From contig QALW01000010.1 in NCBI GenBank assembly GCA_003150515.1, positions 1-64,000 on the forward strand: a DNA stretch of 64,000 nucleotides, given 5' to 3'. Made by a program: the position numbers and the translations under genes. A model generated the notes under the pieces. That model had not been told where the DNA came from and did not search any database. It saw only the letters and a list, made by a program, of their open reading frames with translations. This document shows positions 35,104 to 43,992 of this stretch, piece after piece. This DNA comes from Selenomonadales bacterium. Its GTDB lineage: Bacteria > Bacillota > Clostridia > Christensenellales > QALW01. Numbering within the stretch: the stretch's first letter is position 1; the number at the start of each line of letters is the position of its first letter.

Positions 35104-35796
35104 ATGCTTGAACAGCTTAAACAGAAAGTATATGAAGCGAATATGCTGCTGCCCCGATATGGCCTGGTCACGTTTACCTGGGGCAATGTTTCGGCCATAG
35201 AGCCGGAAGAGGGACTGGTGGTTATTAAGCCGTCGGGAGTGGAATATGAGAAAATGTCTCCGGAGGATATGGTAGTAATGAGCCTGGACGGCGCTCAGAT
35301 TGAAGGCAGGCTGCGTCCCTCTTCGGATACTCCCACCCATCTGGAATTATACAGAAATTTCAGAGGTATAGGAGGGGTGGTGCATACCCATTCCCAATGG
35401 GCTACGATATGGGCTCAGGCAGGCCTGGATATTCCGGCATACGGCACTACGCACGGAGATTATTTTTACGGAGCGGTGCCCTGCACGCGGGAGATGACGC
35501 CCGAAGAAATAGCCGGGGAATATGAGATCAATACGGGCAGGGTTATAGTGGAGACGTTTAATAAGGGAAATGATTGGGCGTCTATGCCCGGAGTGCTTGT
35601 GAGCAGCCACGGCCCTTTTACATGGGGCGGGGATTGCTTTGAAGCCGTTGAGAAAGCAGTGGTGCTGGAGCAGATTGCCATGATGGCTTATTATACGCGG
35701 AGCCTGGGCAAATCCGAGCCTATGCGTCAGGAATTGCTGGATAAGCATTTTTTGCGCAAGCACGGTAAGAACGCCTATTACGGACAGCGGAAATAA
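35104..35796 (+). CDS. araD: L-ribulose-5-phosphate 4-epimerase
   Basis: Zinc enzyme converting L-ribulose 5-phosphate to D-xylulose 5-phosphate, which enters the pentose phosphate pathway, 230 residues. It shows [58 protein letters not shown] (metal histidines) and [10 protein letters not shown]. AraD, UlaF and SgbE are very similar; by context UlaF or SgbE would be an equally good name. Last gene of the operon; palindrome E8 begins 14 bases after the stop. Confidence 0.93.
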   Translation: MLEQLKQKVYEANMLLPRYGLVTFTWGNVSAIEPEEGLVVIKPSGVEYEKMSPEDMVVMSLDGAQIEGRLRPSSDTPTHLELYRNFRGIGGVVHTHSQWATIWAQAGLDIPAYGTTHGDYFYGAVPCTREMTPEEIAGEYEINTGRVIVETFNKGNDWASMPGVLVSSHGPFTWGGDCFEAVEKAVVLEQIAMMAYYTRSLGKSEPMRQELLDKHFLRKHGKNAYYGQRK

Positions 35797-35810
35797 TTCG
35801 GCCTTTTAAT

Positions 35811-35995
35811 GGGGCCGGGAAATAAAATTCCAGCCAAGGGGGGCGGCGCGGAGCCCTTCGGGCCGAGCGGAGCCGCCGCGGCGGGCAAGGCAAGCCTTGC
35901 CCGCTCCGCGCCGGCTCCGCTTTATTTCGGCGCGCCCGAAGGGGCGCCGAAATTCCGCGCCGCCCCCCTTGGCTGGAATTTTATTTCCCGGCCCC
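35811..35995. repeat. Composite palindrome E8 with a perfect 42-bp outer stem
   Basis: Arms 35811-35852 and 35954-35995 are exact reverse complements over 42 bp, containing the shared core GGGGGGCGGCGCGGA flanked by sequence unique to this site. Inside: a small hairpin 35853-35863, a long branched hairpin 35866-35921 (inner tip GGCAAGGC-AA-GCCTTGCC region at 35881-35904) and a third at 35924-35953. It lies between convergent araD and a peptidoglycan-binding gene. Confidence 0.86.
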
Positions 35996-36028
35996 GCTTA
36001 TATAATTGCGCCTTAAAAAAAGCCGGGC

Positions 36029-36589
36029 CTATTTTATATGCCGGCGGAACAGCGGATGTATTAAATCCAGATGCAGCTCGTAAAACCTGGCGAGGTGCCC
36101 CCAGGTTTCCTTATTAAGCTCCCCGCAGATTTCAGTATTGCTTTTAGCCTGCAGCGTTTTCAGGGCCGTGACCGTTTTTTCATCCATTACGCCCGTTATA
36201 TCCACGTCCGAAAGGTTATGGTAAAGCTCGGAGAGATTTTTCAGCATAATCTGCGCGGCATAGACCGCGTCCCCCCGCTCGCCCGCCGAAAAAGCGCCCA
36301 GCCTGGGGAAAAAGGAGGCGGAAGGGGCCTTGGCTTTTCTGATTTGGTTGGCGTTCATTTCGGAAACTATGGCGTTCCACGTCTGAGTGTTTACTACCCC
36401 CGTCACGGGCATTCCCATAAGCCGCTGGAATTCTTCCACCGCCTGCTGAGTGCGGACGCCGAAAATTCCGTCGCTTACCAAAAAGGGAATGGTAACATAA
36501 GTATGGCTCAGCCTGCGCAGAAAGGACTGCAAATCGCTGACGGCTCTTTGTTGTTCAGATTCTTTAAGCTGTGCCTGATTGTTCTCCAT
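36029..36589 (-). CDS. Peptidoglycan-binding domain protein
   Basis: A 186-residue protein with two PG_binding_1-type repeats: first DLQSFLRRLSHTYVTIPFLVSDGIFGVRTQQAVEEFQRLMGMPVTGVVNTQTWNAIV, second AGERGDAVYAAQIMLKNLSELY...ITGVMDEKTVTALKTLQ. There is no signal peptide. The start overlaps the stop of the larger upstream gene (TAATG). It is probably a spore- or wall-associated partner of that gene. Confidence 0.85.
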   Translation of the reverse strand: MENNQAQLKESEQQRAVSDLQSFLRRLSHTYVTIPFLVSDGIFGVRTQQAVEEFQRLMGMPVTGVVNTQTWNAIVSEMNANQIRKAKAPSASFFPRLGAFSAGERGDAVYAAQIMLKNLSELYHNLSDVDITGVMDEKTVTALKTLQAKSNTEICGELNKETWGHLARFYELHLDLIHPLFRRHIK

Positions 36590-38004
36590 TAGGCTCCCTC
36601 CCCCTGTTCGTTCAGTCTCAGGCTTATTCCCGGCGCCTGCTCCGTCTGTCTAAGGCCGCTGGCTGTTATGTCGGTATAAATTTCGGCAATCTTATTCCAG
36701 GTTTCAGGCCCGACCACGCCGTCGGGAGTAAGGCCGAATAGATTCTGAAAGGCTATTACAGCGTCCCGGGTGTAAGTGTCAAATACGTCGTCTGGAATAA
36801 GATTAGGAATCTCGGGAAACACTGTGGAAATTTGCAGCAGATATACGTTAAGAGCCTCCACTTCCCGGCCCGTCATGCCCAGGCGGAGAGGGAATCCGGG
36901 ATAGGGCGCCGCTTCAAAGCCTCCGTATGAACGGGGAATGGATAGAATTATCCCCACAAATTCATTATACAGGCTTTCAAAAACAGGCAGAGTGAGCACG
37001 CCCGTCTGGGGCAGATTTTTAAAGCGCTGAAAGGATATAAGAGAGTTTTGAGTGGCCTGGTCGAAAATTCCGTTCAGGGGCGCGGGCTGGATGGCCTGTA
37101 TAAATTCGGACAGCGTATTGAGAAAGTATTGCATTACTCTTACGTCGTTTCCCGCGTTGCCCAGAGAAAGCTCTCTTTTGAATTGCTGCGATTCGCCTGA
37201 AAAGGACAGCCCTATTGAATCCAATTCGGCAAGGCGCAGCACGTTGGCCGTGATAAAATTCAGCCTGTACCAGGTGGCCTTGCCCACTATGCCGTCTGGC
37301 GTGAGCTCGAAAATTTCCTGGAATTTTTTAACCGCGTCCTGCGTCTTTTCTCCGAATATGCCGTCTACTATCACCCTGTTTATGCCGGGATAGTTATTGC
37401 TTACGGTGTTTAACCGCCGCTGAATAAGGATGACGTTGTCTCCCTGGTCGCCCAGCCTGAAGGCCGTGCCCGGATAGGAGGGAATATCCCGGTATATGGG
37501 CGCGTTATATACAATCTCTAAATTATCTCCGAAATAATATGTAAGTATCTGATAGGGCGTATAGCCCCTGTTGGCCAAATCTACCGTTCCCCATTGGGAA
37601 AGGCCGGCGCAGGTTACGGATACGCCGTTGCAGTATTGCGCGAAAAAGGGCTGAAGCTGGCCCGGCCGGCGCAGATAGTTATTGAATATTTCGTCTACAA
37701 TCCTGTTGATATTTTCAAAAGTATCCCGTCCCTCCACGAAAAACTGGTCGAAGGCGGTAGAGCTTGTTATATCAAAATCATAGCCCTGGCTGGGATACCA
37801 TTCGGTATAAATCCTGTTCAGGGCAAAGGAAATCTGGCAGTAAATATTAGCTCTTATGGCCGATTCGGGCCATGTCGGATATATTTCGCTGGAAGCTACG
37901 TTTTTTATGTAGTCGGGAAAGCTGACGGTGACATTGCGGGCTTCCCTGTCCGGCCGTCCGAGATGGACTGTTATATCCACGGGAACATAGGGCACTATGG
38001 GCAT
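36589..38004 (-). CDS. SpoIID-like protein with three peptidoglycan-binding repeats
   Basis: A 471-residue protein. The N-terminal part resembles the SpoIID/LytB domain (PESAIRANIYCQISFALNRIYTEWYPS..., then CAGLSQWGTVDLANRGYTPYQILTYYFGDNLEIV). Three PG_binding_1 repeats follow (near 170-240, 275-345 and 375-440), each with the (V/I)DGIFG..T..AV..FQ pattern. No signal peptide is evident. Proteins of this layout are found in spore formers. It sits in a three-gene minus-strand operon. Confidence 0.82.
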   Translation of the reverse strand: MPIVPYVPVDITVHLGRPDREARNVTVSFPDYIKNVASSEIYPTWPESAIRANIYCQISFALNRIYTEWYPSQGYDFDITSSTAFDQFFVEGRDTFENINRIVDEIFNNYLRRPGQLQPFFAQYCNGVSVTCAGLSQWGTVDLANRGYTPYQILTYYFGDNLEIVYNAPIYRDIPSYPGTAFRLGDQGDNVILIQRRLNTVSNNYPGINRVIVDGIFGEKTQDAVKKFQEIFELTPDGIVGKATWYRLNFITANVLRLAELDSIGLSFSGESQQFKRELSLGNAGNDVRVMQYFLNTLSEFIQAIQPAPLNGIFDQATQNSLISFQRFKNLPQTGVLTLPVFESLYNEFVGIILSIPRSYGGFEAAPYPGFPLRLGMTGREVEALNVYLLQISTVFPEIPNLIPDDVFDTYTRDAVIAFQNLFGLTPDGVVGPETWNKIAEIYTDITASGLRQTEQAPGISLRLNEQGEGA

Positions 38005-38009
38005 ACTTA

Positions 38010-38534
38010 TTATTCAGCTCCTTCCTCATATAGGCTGTGCGGACTGGCGTCATAGATTATGGTAAGCCTTTCGTTGCGCTGGCTTTCGGGCAGGGGGATT
38101 AAAAATACGTTTTGCAGGGACGTGATTCCCGAAAATATCTGCACGTTTTTATATATGTTCGTATAATAGCCAGGGAAATAAACAGTGGCGTCGCAGGTGG
38201 AATAGGGACGCGCGTCTTCGCTGGGATCCTGGGAGAGCTCGGCGGACGGGGCCTTTATGCTCATTGTGATGCTCTTCCCTTCCGCGTCTGTGGTCAGATT
38301 ATAGAGCAGGTCGTCGCCTATGGAAATAACTATTGAGGCTCCGACAATAGGTATGGCGCCCTGGGCGGTAGATACCTGGAGCAAAAGATATCCCGTTTGT
38401 TCTTCCATCGCCCGGGGGGCCGCGGCCGTCTGAGTCAATGCCTGCGCGGCTGCTTCAGGCTGCTGTTCGAGCGTTTGCTGCGCGTCTGCCTGCCGCTTTA
38501 ACGGGTAATATTGAGGTCTTCCCCTAAATCGCAA
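38010..38534 (-). CDS. Carboxypeptidase-regulatory-like domain protein, hypothetical
   Basis: A 174-residue protein starting with TTG at 38534 (AGAGGTGAT about 8 bases upstream). It has a basic start, a Gln/Ala-rich linker (about 15-45) and a beta-sandwich-like region (GYLLLQVSTAQGAIPIVGASIVIS... DAEGKS... YFPGYYTNIYKNVQIFSGITSLQNVFLIPLPE), similar to CarboxypepD_reg domains. First gene of the operon with the SpoIID-like and peptidoglycan-binding proteins. Function unknown. Confidence 0.72.
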   Translation of the reverse strand: MRFRGRPQYYPLKRQADAQQTLEQQPEAAAQALTQTAAAPRAMEEQTGYLLLQVSTAQGAIPIVGASIVISIGDDLLYNLTTDAEGKSITMSIKAPSAELSQDPSEDARPYSTCDATVYFPGYYTNIYKNVQIFSGITSLQNVFLIPLPESQRNERLTIIYDASPHSLYEEGAE

Positions 38535-38656
38535 ATATCATCACCTCTTAAAAATAATAATAAACCTTTGCCGCTGGTATTTATATATGCGCGGACCGGC
38601 GTGAGGGTGCCCGTCTCAGCTTATTATTTTTAATACTGCGCGCTGCCGCTGCGGGC

Positions 38657-38685
38657 TTGACTTGTATTCAGGGGGGAAGTATAAT
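38657..38685 (+). promoter_or_regulatory. Promoter of tgt
   Basis: TTGACT (38657-38662) and TATAAT (38680-38685), spacing 17, about 45 bases before the tgt start. No preQ1 riboswitch is recognisable in the short leader. Confidence 0.75.
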
Positions 38686-38728
38686 AAAAAAGCGTTTTGC
38701 GCAAATTTTATTTTACGGAATGGATTAA

Positions 38729-39853
<1,125 letters not shown>

Positions 39854-39921
39854 TTTTAGTTGCGTAAAAGCTTAAAATCAATTATTATTATTTTAATATA
39901 CTGAAAGGTGAGGTAAGGAAT

Positions 39922-40278
39922 ATGTTCGGGTTGCTTACATCGGGTACTGCCGCGAGCCCGTATCAGGGGCTTATAACAATGGTAGTTATAATGGCGATTT
40001 TTATCGCGCTTATGTGGTTCAGCGGGAGAAAGCAGAGAAAGTATAACAAGATGATGGCTGAGCGCCGCAAGAATCTGAAAACGGGCGACCGCGTCATGAT
40101 GAGCTGCGGCATTTACGGCACGGTAAGCGAAGTGGGAGACGACGTAGTTACAATCGAAATTGGTTCGTCCAAGACTCCGCTGGTATTTAATACTCAGTAT
40201 GTCGCCGTAGTAGAATATGATGACGACGCTGAGGATTTAAGCAAAAAGGAAGCTGAAATGAATTCGGACAAGCAGTAA
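39922..40278 (+). CDS. yajC: Preprotein translocase subunit YajC
   Basis: A 118-residue single-span membrane protein of the SecDF-YajC complex. Helix GLITMVVIMAIFIALMWFS is followed by GRKQRKYNKMMAERRKNLKTGDRVMMSCGIYGTVSEVGDDVVTIEIG, the family signature, and an acidic tail. secD and secF do not follow; an SGNH hydrolase gene does. Confidence 0.94.
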   Translation: MFGLLTSGTAASPYQGLITMVVIMAIFIALMWFSGRKQRKYNKMMAERRKNLKTGDRVMMSCGIYGTVSEVGDDVVTIEIGSSKTPLVFNTQYVAVVEYDDDAEDLSKKEAEMNSDKQ

Positions 40279-40294
40279 TACTCTTTTTTTGCAT

Positions 40295-40325
40295 AAGGAC
40301 GGTTGAAAAGCTGTCCTTTTATTTT
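40295..40325 (+). terminator. Terminator after yajC
   Basis: AAGGAC...GTCCTT stem followed by TTATTTTGT, 17 bases after the yajC stop. Confidence 0.6.
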
Positions 40326-40357
40326 GTCCATTTTAATATTTAAGGAGCTGATTGAAG

Positions 40358-41482
40358 ATGAAACAGTTTTTTTGCTATGAGGAGCCGGATAACGCGCAGA
40401 AAAAGTGTGATTTGGAAATTTTAGCCCGTCCGTTTTGGATGGGAAATATAATGTATAATGAATCGGTATGCTTTATAAATGTAGGCGGGCATATACGAGG
40501 CAGGCTGCTGTTTAAGCCTGAACGGATAATAAGCCTCAAAAGCAATGATTTAAAGCAGGAATTTATTATGGGAGAAGATTGGCGCTGGGACGAGCTCACT
40601 CAGACTCTGGAGCTTTTGCCCGGCTCGCGCATTCCTTATTTCGAGCCGGCCGATTTAAGGGGAGAAGGCTTAACGCCCGTACCCGGCGCGCCTAATGGAT
40701 TTGACCAATTAAAGCGCGCGCAAATAGGGCAGTGTCTTTATTGCGAGGGCCCTTTTTTCTGGGAAAAGGCGTTATATATCACTTATTCCTATGAGCCGCG
40801 GGAATGGAAGGAATATAATGAGAGCTATAAGCCTTCTTTGCTGCCTAAAACGCTTAAGCGGCTCACGGAGAAAGAGAAAATAAAATTTGTGGTTTACGGG
40901 GACAGTTCGCATACCGGAGCGGATACCAGCAGCTGGTATAACCGCGAGCCGTTCATGCCGTCTTATCCTGAATTAGTCAGGCAGGAGCTGCAAAGGCTTT
41001 ACGGCGCCGATATAACTTTGGTTAATAATGCGGTAGGAGGTACTGCGAGCACTTGGGGAGTAGAGAATTTTAAGCAAAAAGTGCTGGATGAAAAGCCGGA
41101 TCTCCTGCTTTTAGGCTTTGGCAATAACGACTGCGGAGCGGGTTTCAGCATAAAGGATATTATTGAGCGTCTGAAATATATGATAGATACCGTGCGCGAG
41201 AAATGCCCGGGCTGCGAAGTTATATTGATGGGGCCTATATTGGCCAATCATTTTTCTGGACATGTTACCTATACTCCCGATTTGGTTGCGCCCCAGAAAA
41301 ATCTTGAGAGGGAGGGAGTTGCATACTGCGATATTTTTAAATGTTTAAGTTATATAGCGGCCTGCAAGGATCATGCGGCGATATGCGGCAATGGCGTAAC
41401 CCATCCCAATGATTGGACTACAAGAGTATATTCGGCCAACACTTTGGCGCTGTTGGTGGATTACGACAGAAACGGCTATTGA
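40358..41482 (+). CDS. SGNH/GDSL-family hydrolase, two-domain
   Basis: About 374 residues. I chose ATG 40358 (AAGGAG 11 bases upstream); a TTG at 40352 is possible. The N-terminal 160 residues form a beta-rich part (VGGHIRGRLLFKPERIISLKSN), as in two-domain acetyl-xylan or cell-wall esterases. The hydrolase part has KFVVYGDSSHTGADTSSW (nucleophile Ser), NNAVGGTAS (Gly block), LLLGFGNND (Asn block) and GVTHPNDW (His/Asp). The substrate is not known; carbohydrate deacetylation is likely. Palindrome E9 overlaps its stop codon. Confidence 0.83.
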   Translation: MKQFFCYEEPDNAQKKCDLEILARPFWMGNIMYNESVCFINVGGHIRGRLLFKPERIISLKSNDLKQEFIMGEDWRWDELTQTLELLPGSRIPYFEPADLRGEGLTPVPGAPNGFDQLKRAQIGQCLYCEGPFFWEKALYITYSYEPREWKEYNESYKPSLLPKTLKRLTEKEKIKFVVYGDSSHTGADTSSWYNREPFMPSYPELVRQELQRLYGADITLVNNAVGGTASTWGVENFKQKVLDEKPDLLLLGFGNNDCGAGFSIKDIIERLKYMIDTVREKCPGCEVILMGPILANHFSGHVTYTPDLVAPQKNLEREGVAYCDIFKCLSYIAACKDHAAICGNGVTHPNDWTTRVYSANTLALLVDYDRNGY

Positions 41483-41775
41483 ATATTTAACGCCTGATGA
41501 GCGCTTGGCGGCGCATGCCCCAGCGAAGCTGGGGCATGCGCCGGGGCGCGGCGTCCGGCAAGCAAATGCTTGCCAAGGCCGAGCTTGCGCTCGGCCTTCG
41601 CGGCCCTGCGGGCCGCGGGACGCCGCGCCCCCCGGCACCTCGTGCCGGTTTGGCGTTTGCGGCCCGCAGGGCCGCCGTCCGGGGCTTTTAGCCCCGGACG
41701 GGCAGGCGCTCAGCGCCTGCCAAACGCCGAATCGGGCATGAGGCGCCAAGCGCCCTCAAGGCGCTCAATATTCAA
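41479..41775. repeat. Composite palindrome E9: two-level tree of hairpins
   Basis: The largest element. The outer arms TTGAATATT (41479-41487) and AATATTCAA (41767-41775) start inside the end of the SGNH gene; an inner stem pairs about 41500-41510 with 41744-41753. Within these are a hairpin at about 41511-41542, a GGGCGCGGCGTCC stem that itself holds three hairpins (one with tip GGCAAGC-AAAT-GCTTGCC), a short hairpin, and a GGCGTTT stem holding three more. The three-hairpins-in-a-stem motif is thus used twice. It fills most of the gap before capA. Confidence 0.82.
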
Positions 41776-41821
41776 AGCTATTGCCAATCATTAAGCTGTT
41801 TTAAATTTCCGTAGTATGTGT

Positions 41822-41827
41822 TATAAT
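41822..41827 (+). promoter_or_regulatory. -10 element of the capA-like gene
   Basis: TATAAT with TGT in front (extended -10), 42 bases before the start. The -35 region (TTTTAA) is poor, which is usual for extended -10 promoters. Confidence 0.5.
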
Positions 41828-41869
41828 TAAAATATAAAACAGTAAAGGATAATTTCAAGTCGTATACAA

Positions 41870-43237
41870 ATGAAAGCAAATAATTTTCAAAGCAGGCAGA
41901 AAAAAGCGTATCTTGTGTTTTTCTCATGCGCTGCCGCGCTCATTATAATTTTTGTGATAATATGTGCCAGTGCCTTTGGCAGAGGCGCGCCGGAAGCTGG
42001 AAAGACCTCCGTTTCCGGGGGGACGGCAACTCAGAACGGTTATATAACTTTCCCGCCTTCTCCGACTGCAACTTCCCATGCCCAGACGCAAGAAGCGCCC
42101 TCTGCTTCGGCAGAGCCGTCCCTATCTCCAACCATTACTACTCCCAGCGAGCCTATATATCCGGAGCAAAGCGCGCTGCTGCAATTTACCGGAGACGTTG
42201 TGCTGCATTCGGCTGTGCTTTCTGCCGCCGGGCAGTCGGGATATATCTTTGATGAATATTTTGACGGTATAAAAAAATATCTCACGGGGGATATGGTGTT
42301 TGCTAATCTGGAGGGGGTTATAGAAGGCGGCGGAGATTATTCGGGTTATCCGCTGTTTAACTATCCCAAAAGCATAGCGGCCGCGCTGAAAAATGCCGGC
42401 ATTACCAATGTCATTACTGCTAACGACCGTGCGTTTGATAAGCTTGCCAGCGGCCTTGTTTCTACAAAACAGGCTTTGGCTGAGGCGGGATTGGACGCTA
42501 TTGGAACATATGCAACCGCTCAGGAAGCTGAGCAGCCCTATATAAAAGAAGTCAACGGTATAAAGATAGGCGTTATAGCTTATTCAGACGGAACTAACAA
42601 TATGGACGTGCATATGCCTGAAGAATATTTGGCGTTTGCCATGAAGATGATAGATTGGAACGACGTTGATAAGACCGCCCAGAATATTAAGGAAGATATT
42701 GCCCAGTATAGAGCGGCAGGAGCTGAATTAATTGTGCTTTCCCTGCATTGGGGAACGGAATATACTTACACGCAGAGCAGCGAGCAGAGGCAGCTTGCTC
42801 AATTAGCGCTTGAATCGGGCGCAGACATCATAATGGGAACCCGTCCTCATATGGTGCAGCCTGTTACGGTTAAAAACGTGCAGGTGGAAGGACGGGATAA
42901 AAAAGTGGCGGTTATGTATTCGCTGGGTAATTTTTTTGCTGACCAATACGACCTTAATCAGGATAGAACGCAAGCGGGTGCAATCGTTAACATTAAGGTT
43001 TCGCGCAATGTATATACCAACCAAATAGAATTGGAAAGCGTTGAATATATTCCCACCTATATATATAAATATACATCGGATGAAAACAGTATTTCTTATG
43101 ATGTTATAGCGCCTGATGAATATTCTGAGCCTCCGGAGTTTTTTGCCAGTCAGGAGGATTGGCAGAAATGCGTTAATGCCGCGAAGCTTGTAGAGCAGAC
43201 CATAGGAAGCGCAGCTTCTAAAGCGGAATTTGGATAA
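41870..43237 (+). CDS. CapA-family (poly-gamma-glutamate synthesis type) metallophosphatase-like protein
   Basis: A 455-residue protein with an N-terminal membrane anchor (AYLVFFSCAAALIIIFVIICASAF) and a Pro/Ser/Thr-rich linker (to about residue 100). The CapA domain shows LLQFTGDVVLHSAV, MVFANLEGVIEGGG, VLSLHWGTEYTY, GADIIMGTRPHMVQPVTV and VMYSLGNFF. The usual NNH of the family appears as TANDRAFDK and the GxHPH as GTRPH, so some metal ligands differ. Surface-located. No other capsule genes are near. Confidence 0.84.
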   Translation: MKANNFQSRQKKAYLVFFSCAAALIIIFVIICASAFGRGAPEAGKTSVSGGTATQNGYITFPPSPTATSHAQTQEAPSASAEPSLSPTITTPSEPIYPEQSALLQFTGDVVLHSAVLSAAGQSGYIFDEYFDGIKKYLTGDMVFANLEGVIEGGGDYSGYPLFNYPKSIAAALKNAGITNVITANDRAFDKLASGLVSTKQALAEAGLDAIGTYATAQEAEQPYIKEVNGIKIGVIAYSDGTNNMDVHMPEEYLAFAMKMIDWNDVDKTAQNIKEDIAQYRAAGAELIVLSLHWGTEYTYTQSSEQRQLAQLALESGADIIMGTRPHMVQPVTVKNVQVEGRDKKVAVMYSLGNFFADQYDLNQDRTQAGAIVNIKVSRNVYTNQIELESVEYIPTYIYKYTSDENSISYDVIAPDEYSEPPEFFASQEDWQKCVNAAKLVEQTIGSAASKAEFG

Positions 43238-43249
43238 AATAAAAGAGCA

Positions 43250-43410
43250 AAAGCCAATAAGCATTTATGTTTATGGCGCACGGCCCCGCTAAGCGGGGCC
43301 GTGCGCCGGGGCGCGATGCGCGGCAAGCGAAAGCTTGCCGCTGTTCGAGCCTGCGGCTCGGAACCGGCGGCTTGGCCGCCGGCATCGCGCCTAGGTGCTT
43401 ATTGGCTTTT
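43250..43410. repeat. Composite palindrome E10 between capA and small-protein copy 4
   Basis: Outer 15-bp stem AAAAGCCAATAAGCA (43250-43264) with its complement (43396-43410), whose right arm reaches into the stop codon of copy 4. Inside: a hairpin at 43275-43307 and a GGGCGCGATGC stem holding three hairpins at 43320-43341 (tip GGCAAGC-GAAA-GCTTGCC), 43344-43363 and 43364-43382. It serves as the 3' structure for both convergent genes. Confidence 0.85.
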
Positions 43411-43603
43411 AATCCTCCAGGAGCTCATCCTCTATGATTTCGCTCAGATGTACGGGATCTATTCCGTATTGATTGCATTTCTGAATGATTTTCTTTACTT
43501 TTTCCAGGCTGAATGAAACCAGCCTGCATTCCTCGCCGCATTTTATGCCGTACATAGTTCCGGCATTAGCAATGGATACTTCATACAGCTCGCATTTGTA
43601 CAT
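43409..43603 (-). CDS. Small three-cysteine protein, copy 4
   Basis: A 64-residue paralogue of the 28.4-29.6 kb genes but 14 kb away: MYKCELYEV, GTMYGIKCGEECRLVS, LEKVKKIIQKCNQYG, IDPVHLSEIIEDELLED. The three shared cysteines are kept and a fourth is added (EEC). Its base composition is closer to the surrounding genome than that of copies 1-3, so it may be the resident or ameliorated member. It has the same promoter type with a longer leader (about 110 bases). Function unknown. Confidence 0.82.
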   Translation of the reverse strand: MYKCELYEVSIANAGTMYGIKCGEECRLVSFSLEKVKKIIQKCNQYGIDPVHLSEIIEDELLED

Positions 43604-43711
43604 TATTTATATTCCTCCCAAGCTTTACCCAAATAAAATGAGATCTTAACTTTTTGAAGCGCCCTGAAAGCGCATGTTTAGCGCAAAACTCATTTAATTT
43701 AATGCAACTAT

Positions 43712-43755
43712 AATATATCATATATTGAAGTATTTTACAAGTATAATTTGGTAAA
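43712..43755 (-). promoter_or_regulatory. Promoter of small-protein copy 4
   Basis: On the minus strand TTGTAA (complement 43735-43740), 17 bases, TATATT (complement 43712-43717) preceded by TGA. TTACCAAA box at 43747-43754, six bases before the -35. The spacing matches copies 1-3 although the locus is distant. Confidence 0.75.
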
Positions 43756-43877
43756 TATTATGAGTTCATTACTCGAAATTCCACTTATTTTGCAAATCAT
43801 AACCACGCCTATTCTCTTTTCCTGGTTTTATTTAATGGAGTATAAAAATACGTCCGGGCCGTATGGCTTTAAATATC

Positions 43878-43936
43878 AAACGGGGGCATGCCCGGTTAAT
43901 ATTATTTAATAATATTAACCGGGCATGCCCCCGTTT
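43878..43936. repeat. Simple 27-bp perfect hairpin (E11) downstream of the glycerophosphodiesterase gene
   Basis: Arms 43878-43904 and 43910-43936 are perfect complements (core GGGGGCATGCCCGG then an AT-rich top). A small hairpin ATACG/CGTAT lies just left (43848-43864). It sits about 57 bases beyond the minus-strand gene ending at 43993. No inner three-hairpin set, so it is a relative at most. Confidence 0.75.
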
Positions 43937-43992
43937 TGAGGCGTTAGTATTTTAATCTTTTATTGCCTTAGGCGCAGTCGTAATTAATGCTT

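Noticed and set aside
35809..36117. 102-residue frame through palindrome E8
   Set aside because: It consists of the palindrome arms and overlaps the end of the peptidoglycan-binding gene; not coding.
41345..41749. Long reading frames on both strands in the E9 region (also 41409-41741)
   Set aside because: They arise because GC-rich palindromes lack stop codons; the residues mirror the inverted repeats and there is no ribosome site.
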